This document shows, in pieces, positions 41,915 to 45,727 of a stretch of DNA of 45,727 nt. The position numbers and the translations under genes are program-made. Source of the DNA: Janthinobacterium sp. GW456P (lineage in GTDB: Bacteria; Pseudomonadota; Gammaproteobacteria; Burkholderiales; Burkholderiaceae_D); NCBI RefSeq assembly GCF_002127655.1, contig NZ_NEHB01000041.1, positions 1 to 45,727 of the forward strand, read 5' to 3'. The notes beneath the pieces were generated by a model that was not told the origin of the DNA, searched no databases, and saw nothing but the letters and a program-made list of their open reading frames with translations. Numbering within the stretch: the stretch's first letter is position 1; each line of letters starts with the position of its first letter.

Positions 41915-42544
41915 ATGCGTCCTCTGTTCCTGTTGCCAGTCCTGTCCCTTGCCTGCCTCGCCACCCTCGCGCATGCCGACGAGCAAACCCGCACGGTAGC
42001 CGCCTTCAACGCCATCGACATCCGCGGCCCCATCAGCATGGAAGTGGAATCGGGCAAGGAGCAAAGCCTGCTGCTGCGCGGCGACCAGAAATTTCTCAGC
42101 GGCGTGATCACGGAAGTCGTCGATGGCGAGCTGAAAATCTCGATGAAGGACAAGGACATCAAGAAGACCGAGGGCGACCCGCGCATCATCATCACCATGC
42201 CCACCTTGCGCAAGTTGATCGCGGAAGGCGCGGGCGAAAAGATCTTGACCAAGCTCAATGGCCCCCGGGTCGACATCAGCTACAAGGGCGCGGGCCGCCT
42301 GGCCGCCGACGGCCAGGTCGACTGGCTGCGTCTGAAGGCGCAGGGCGTGGGCGAAGTCGACACGAAAGCCTTGCTGGCGAAAAACGTCGACGTCAATTTC
42401 GAGGGCATCGGTTCCGTCAAAGTGTATTCCTCGGGCGAGCTGAACGCCGTGGTGCGCGGCATGGGCGAACTGACGTATTACGGCAAGCCGAAGATCGTGC
42501 ACAAGTCGATCGCCGGCATCGGCAGCGTCAACGCCGCCAAGTAA
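41915..42544 (+). CDS. GIN-domain (DUF2807) exported protein
   Basis: A 209-residue exported protein with signal peptide (1-19, LATLAHADE) and a DUF2807 head-GIN domain: a repetitive beta-helix visible as recurring G-x-G/S turns (ITEVVDGELKIS, AEGAGEKILTKL, YKGAGRLAADG, AQGVGEVDTK, FEGIGSVKVYSSG, VRGMGELTYYG, IAGIGSVNAAK). Members are cell-envelope proteins of unknown function. AAGGAAA ribosome site. Confidence 0.88.
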   Translation: MRPLFLLPVLSLACLATLAHADEQTRTVAAFNAIDIRGPISMEVESGKEQSLLLRGDQKFLSGVITEVVDGELKISMKDKDIKKTEGDPRIIITMPTLRKLIAEGAGEKILTKLNGPRVDISYKGAGRLAADGQVDWLRLKAQGVGEVDTKALLAKNVDVNFEGIGSVKVYSSGELNAVVRGMGELTYYGKPKIVHKSIAGIGSVNAAK

Positions 42545-42592
42545 GCTTTTCCATAAAAACAGGCCATCAGCCATCAGGCCACTGGAGACCGC

Positions 42593-43399
42593 ATGACCGC
42601 AACACCCGATACCCAAAATACCGCAGCGCCGCTGGTCCTGCGCGAAGAGCACGATGGCCTCGTCACCCTGCGCCTGAACCGCCCGCTGCAATTCAATGCC
42701 CTGTCGGAAGCCATGCTGGCCGCGCTGCAGGAAGCGTTCGACCTCATCGCGCAGCAGCCGCATGTGCGCTGCGTGGTGCTGGCCGCCGAAGGCAAGGCCT
42801 TTTGCGCGGGCCACGATTTGCGCCAGATGCAGGCCACGCGCCAGCTTGATTACTATCAAACCCTGTTCGCGCAATGCTCGCGCGTGATGCAGGCCATTCA
42901 AACCTTGCCCGTGCCCGTGATTGCCAGGGTGCACGGCATCGCCACGGCGGCCGGCTGCCAGCTGGTCGCCAGCTGCGACCTGGCCGTGGCGGGCGCCTCC
43001 GCCCGCTTTGCCGTCTCCGGCATCAACGTGGGCCTGTTCTGCGCCACGCCATCGGTGGCCCTGTCGCGCAATGTGTCGACCAAGCGGGCCTTCGACATGC
43101 TGTTGACGGGCCGCTTCATCGACGCCGACACGGCCGCCGACTGGGGCCTGATCAATGAAACGGTGGCCGACGCGGCGCTCGACGACGCCGTGGCGCGCCT
43201 GGCGCAGCAGATCATGGCGAAAAGCCCGGCGGCCATCCGCTACGGCAAGGCCATGTTCTACCGGCAGCGCCAGTTGCCGCTGGACGACGCGTATGCGTAT
43301 GCGGGTGACGTGATGGCGCGCAACATGATGGAAGAGGATGCGGACGAAGGCGTCACCGCCTTCCTGGAGAAACGGCAGCCCGGCTGGGCGCGGCCTTGA
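42593..43399 (+). CDS. Crotonase-family protein lacking catalytic glutamates (ECHDC3-like)
   Basis: A 268-residue enoyl-CoA hydratase/isomerase-fold protein. The fold and CoA-site residues are present (RLNRPLQFNALS, FCAGHDLRQM, HGIATAAGCQLVASCDLAVA) but the two hydratase glutamates are replaced: Gln in GCQL and a Ser/Gly stretch in AVSGINVGLFC where FGQPE stands in active hydratases. This matches the ECHDC3-like branch, whose reaction is unclear. Compare the first gene of the window, which keeps both. GGAGA ribosome site. Its stop overlaps the 45-bp palindrome. Confidence 0.88.
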   Translation: MTATPDTQNTAAPLVLREEHDGLVTLRLNRPLQFNALSEAMLAALQEAFDLIAQQPHVRCVVLAAEGKAFCAGHDLRQMQATRQLDYYQTLFAQCSRVMQAIQTLPVPVIARVHGIATAAGCQLVASCDLAVAGASARFAVSGINVGLFCATPSVALSRNVSTKRAFDMLLTGRFIDADTAADWGLINETVADAALDDAVARLAQQIMAKSPAAIRYGKAMFYRQRQLPLDDAYAYAGDVMARNMMEEDADEGVTAFLEKRQPGWARP

Positions 43400-43442
43400 G
43401 TACCTGAGCGAACCTACTGCGCGTCGGTTCTGTCAGGTACTC
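43398..43442. repeat. 45-bp palindromic element, short relative of 41063-41182
   Basis: GAGTACCTGA (43398-43407) and TCAGGTACTC (43433-43442) are perfect inverted ends. Between them is AACCTACTGCGCGTCGG, sharing 16 bases (AACCTACTGCGCGTCG) with the 120-bp element at 41063, and GTTCTGTCAGGT resembling its other end. It lies between convergent genes, starting in the stop codon of the crotonase gene. Confidence 0.7.
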
Positions 43443-43457
43443 TTGGACTTCCTGGTC

Positions 43458-44195
43458 TTAACGACTGTCCTTCATCTGCTGCTGCACGGAAAGACTCAAG
43501 GTCCCCAGGTCTTCCTTGCCCAGCAGCGGCAATTGCGCCAGCAGTTGCATCAGCGTCGAGCTGCCCGTCACGTCCAGCTCGGACGACTGCACCAGCACCG
43601 TGCCGGCGCCCGTGAAGTCGATCTGCTTTTCCTCGCCAGACAGGGTAAAGCCCGTGAGCGCGCCGGCGGCCGAGGCCCAGCCTTGCACGTGGGCATAATC
43701 GTAGTGATACGAGGGGCTGGGGCAATCGGCCCAGCCCAGCACGGCCTGCTCGTCGACGCGGCACGGCAGTTCCAGGAAATGCACGGGGCCGTTCGACGAG
43801 GCGATGACCTTGCCGGTGCCGATCATCGTCAGGTAGCCGGGCAAGGTCGATTCCTGGCAGATCACATCCTTGGTAAAACCCAGCAGGTTTTTCGCGCGGA
43901 TGGTCATGTTGGCGTTATCCAGGTCGTAGCACGCCAGGTCGTTGCCGTTGTCGCCCAAAATCAGCTGGCCCTGCCCTTGCGCCACGACAAAGTGGTGCAC
44001 ATATTTTGGCGCGTTGAAGGCGTTGCGCACGATCAAATCGAGCACGCTGCTGCCCATGGCTTCGAAGCGCAGTTCACCATAGAAGGCGATCATCTTGCCC
44101 TTGCGAACGAAGATCTGTTCCTTGACGTCGATGACATATGAAAAACGGTTCAGGTTATCGTTCTTCGGCAAGGTATCGGGGGTGTAAATCGTCAT
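43458..44195 (-). CDS. AIM24 family protein (third of operon)
   Basis: A 245-residue protein of the AIM24/DUF124 family, related to a mitochondrial inner-membrane protein; forms a TRAP-like beta fold. It is the most diverged of the three here: longer N-terminus (DTLPKNDNLNRFSYVIDVKEQIFVRKGKMIAFYGELRFE), Cys-containing middle, and C-terminal TGAGTVLVQSSELD. Function in bacteria is unknown. Starts three bases after the stop of the previous gene, ribosome site AAAGG within that stop region. Its end faces the 45-bp palindrome. Confidence 0.88.
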   Translation of the reverse strand: MTIYTPDTLPKNDNLNRFSYVIDVKEQIFVRKGKMIAFYGELRFEAMGSSVLDLIVRNAFNAPKYVHHFVVAQGQGQLILGDNGNDLACYDLDNANMTIRAKNLLGFTKDVICQESTLPGYLTMIGTGKVIASSNGPVHFLELPCRVDEQAVLGWADCPSPSYHYDYAHVQGWASAAGALTGFTLSGEEKQIDFTGAGTVLVQSSELDVTGSSTLMQLLAQLPLLGKEDLGTLSLSVQQQMKDSR

Positions 44196-44198
44196 GGC

Positions 44199-44840
44199 TT
44201 ACCTTTCGCTCGCTTGGATATAGACCGTGCCCTGGCCCGTAAACTTCACCTGGTACGATTCGCCGGACGCCTGGCCGACGAAGGTTTTCCAGTTCAGGTC
44301 CGTGACGATGGTCGAGCTCAGCTGGCCCGTGTGGCCGATATACGCTTGCGGGTCGACAAACACGGGCACGTCCGGCGTGACGGGCAAGCCGATGGCATTG
44401 CCGTCCGATAAAATCGCCACTTCGCCCGTGCCTTGCAAGGTGGTGGTAAACAAGCCCTGGCCCGAGGCCATGCCGCGCACCACGCCTTGCACCCCGCCCT
44501 GGTTGCCCAGGAACATGGTGCCGGCCGTCAGGCGCGCATCGAAGGCCAGCAGGGAGTCGCTTTCCACATAGAACGTTTCGCCGCGCACGGGCACGATGGT
44601 GACGAACAGGCCGCCCTGGGCGTAAAACACGCTGCCCGTGCCACGCGCCGACATCAGGGCATAGCCCTCGTTCGTGACGGCGCGCATGGCCAGGCTTTGC
44701 ACGCCCTGGCCGGCCAGGAAAGAGCGGCTGAAGGCCACGTCGCCCTGGTACGACACCATGGCGCCCTTGCGGGCTAACACTTCTTCATTGCCGAGTTTAA
44801 CCTCAAGCATCTTTTCATTGATTTGCTGATAGACAGGCAT
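44199..44840 (-). CDS. AIM24 family protein (second of operon)
   Basis: A 213-residue AIM24 protein. It shares with the first gene of the operon the N-terminal EVKLGNEEVLARKGAMVSYQG and the C-terminal GQASGESYQVKFTGQGTVYIQ; Gly-rich turns (GSVFYAQGG, GQGLFTTTLQGTGEVAIL) are typical of the fold. Located 17 bases after the first gene; the three are one transcript. Confidence 0.9.
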   Translation of the reverse strand: MPVYQQINEKMLEVKLGNEEVLARKGAMVSYQGDVAFSRSFLAGQGVQSLAMRAVTNEGYALMSARGTGSVFYAQGGLFVTIVPVRGETFYVESDSLLAFDARLTAGTMFLGNQGGVQGVVRGMASGQGLFTTTLQGTGEVAILSDGNAIGLPVTPDVPVFVDPQAYIGHTGQLSSTIVTDLNWKTFVGQASGESYQVKFTGQGTVYIQASER

Positions 44841-44857
44841 CGCGGGTCCTCGCTGAC

Positions 44858-45475
44858 TTAACGTTCGGCGGGCTGGATGAACACCACGCCCTGGCCTGTG
44901 AATTTGTGCTGGTACGATTCGCCCGAGCTCTGGCCGATCATGGTGCGCCAGTTGACGTCGAAGACGAATTCCTGGCGGATATCGCCCTTGAAGCCGACGA
45001 AGGCGTCCGGGTCCACGCGCAGCGGGTGCGCCGGCGTCACTTCCAGCATGATCAGGTTGCCGCGCGAAATGACGGCCAGGTTGCCATGGCCTTCGACGGT
45101 GGTGGAAAACAGGCCCTGGCCCGAGCTGGCGCCGCGCAAGCCCGCGAAACTGGTGCCCGTCTTCAGGCTCGTGTCGTAGGCCAGCAGGCTGCTGCTTTCG
45201 ATGGTCAGCTTTTCACCGGTCAATGGAATGACGGTGATCTCGGCCGCATTCTGCGCGAAAAACACGGTGCCGCTGCCTGAAGCCTGCATCACCTGCATGC
45301 CCTCGTTCGTCACCTTGCGCTTGAGCCCGCCGAAGAGGCCCTCGCCGCCCAGCAGGGATTTTTCAAATTTGATGCTGCCCGTATAGGCGACCATCGCGCC
45401 GGCGATCGCCAGCACTTTTTCATCCTGCAGGCGCACTTCCAGCAGGCGGTCGGTATTGGTGCGAAAACTGGTCAC
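44858..45475 (-). CDS. AIM24 family protein (first of operon)
   Basis: A 205-residue AIM24 protein beginning VTSFRTNTDRLLEVRLQDEK from a GTG at 45475, supported by GGGGAG six bases upstream; longer upstream readings run into the IS end and are not family sequence. C-terminal GQSSGESYQHKFTGQGVVFIQ is nearly the same as in the second gene, so the pair arose by duplication. The promoter must lie in the roughly 100 bases between 45476 and the IS boundary near 45580. Confidence 0.88.
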   Translation of the reverse strand: MTSFRTNTDRLLEVRLQDEKVLAIAGAMVAYTGSIKFEKSLLGGEGLFGGLKRKVTNEGMQVMQASGSGTVFFAQNAAEITVIPLTGEKLTIESSSLLAYDTSLKTGTSFAGLRGASSGQGLFSTTVEGHGNLAVISRGNLIMLEVTPAHPLRVDPDAFVGFKGDIRQEFVFDVNWRTMIGQSSGESYQHKFTGQGVVFIQPAER

Positions 45476-45608
45476 GCGCGACTCCCCAAGAATGCCAGGG
45501 CACAAAGCCATGGCTATCCGACAAGATACCGGGGGCGTTACTGCCATGCAAGTGCTATTCCTCCCGAACGGGGGTGAGCTGTCCAGTCCTAAAATAGGTT
45601 GACAGTAT

Positions 45609-45727
45609 TTATTGCTGTAAAAACGCCCGATGCACCGCATCGGGCGTTTTGTATTTCAGCGCCGTATGCGGCCGTTCCTGGTTGTAGATCCGCACCGATT
45701 GCGCCACCATTTTGCTCGCCTGTTTCA
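45609..45727 (-). CDS. IS3-type transposase, C-terminal fragment
   Basis: The last 39 codons of an rve-type transposase: ASKMVAQSVRIYNQERPH, then TALKYKTPDAVHRAFLQQ and a stop. The YNxxRPHxAL.Y.TP block is the C-terminal signature of IS3-family OrfB integrase cores. The gene continues beyond the right edge. Its final codons are built into a 14-bp terminator-like hairpin (45620-45650). Confidence 0.85.
   Translation of the reverse strand, partial: KQASKMVAQSVRIYNQERPHTALKYKTPDAVHRAFLQQ
45620..45650 (-). terminator. Terminator-like hairpin inside the transposase 3' end
   Basis: AAAACGCCCGATGC-acc-GCATCGGGCGTTTT: perfect 14-base arms, with T-runs on both strands. It lies within the last codons of the transposase gene and would stop transcription leaving or entering the element. 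Confidence 0.75.

Larger units (their letters stand above)
45580..45727 (-). mobile_element. IS3-type insertion sequence, right part, cut by window edge
   Basis: The element's outer end appears to be TGTCCAGTCCTAAAATAGG starting at 45580 (TG...CA-type tip of IS3 elements), followed by the 3' end of a transposase gene on the minus strand. The other end and any target duplication lie outside the window, so boundary and completeness are unconfirmed. Confidence 0.7.

Overview
The window looks like chromosomal DNA of a betaproteobacterium of the order Burkholderiales, most like Oxalobacteraceae (Janthinobacterium/Massilia/Duganella type). Grounds: high GC with strong GC3 bias, the protein families and their wording, an rRNA leader with boxA of the Burkholderiales type, and the order rpe-gph-trpEGDC. 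The species cannot be proven from sequence reading alone. Almost all genes are ordinary housekeeping or metabolic genes. Accessory signal is limited to a two-gene unit beside a tRNA-Phe, several small palindromic repeats, and an IS3-type insertion cut by the right edge.

Layout. 1-240: promoter and boxA leader of an rRNA operon that runs off the left edge (minus strand). 315-3045: enoyl-CoA hydratase, an MFS exporter without a canonical start codon, and a universal stress protein behind two FNR/Anr-type boxes. 3085-4911: mltA, a 48-residue membrane protein on the opposite strand, and apaG. 5079-10723: rpe-gph and, behind a Trp-rich leader peptide and attenuator, trpE-trpG-trpD-trpC. 10744-12352: TonB-like lipoprotein and a membrane diguanylate cyclase, convergent and overlapping. 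12498-17779 (minus): operon for a two-subunit molybdenum hydroxylase (IorA/IorB type), a MocA-like cofactor nucleotidyltransferase and an M61 peptidase. 17912-20030 (minus): dsbC and a UbiH-family hydroxylase. 20284: tRNA-Phe. 20410-22828 (minus): two unrecognised genes with weaker GC3 bias, possibly acquired. 22959-29024: DUF2058 protein, PsiF-repeat protein, GGDEF/EAL protein, S9 peptidase. 29155-31598: di-haem cytochrome c peroxidase with an FNR-like box, a lipoprotein, a periplasmic protein. 31718: second tRNA-Phe, identical to the first. 31936-36590: FadE, DUF1059 protein, a Tet-type MFS pump with divergent TetR regulator and shared operators. 36680-41025: TrhP (U32), DUF819 transporter, NADP-type glutamate dehydrogenase behind an NtrC-like dyad. 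41182-45475: flavin reductase, GIN-domain (DUF2807) protein, a crotonase lacking the catalytic glutamates, and an operon of three AIM24 paralogues. 45580-45727: end of an IS3-type element.

How the genes work together. The trp block is a self-contained anthranilate-to-indole-glycerol-phosphate pathway with ribosome-mediated attenuation and, by motif, feedback-sensitive TrpE. The iorAB-mocA block couples a Mo enzyme to a cofactor-finishing enzyme. The stress protein and the cytochrome c peroxidase, 28 kb apart, both carry FNR/Anr-like sites and may answer to low oxygen together. Two related inverted repeats (41063-41182 and 43398-43442) sharing the core CCTACTGCGCGTCG each touch a stop codon and look like a MITE/REP-like family. 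No CRISPR array, prophage or restriction-modification genes are visible.
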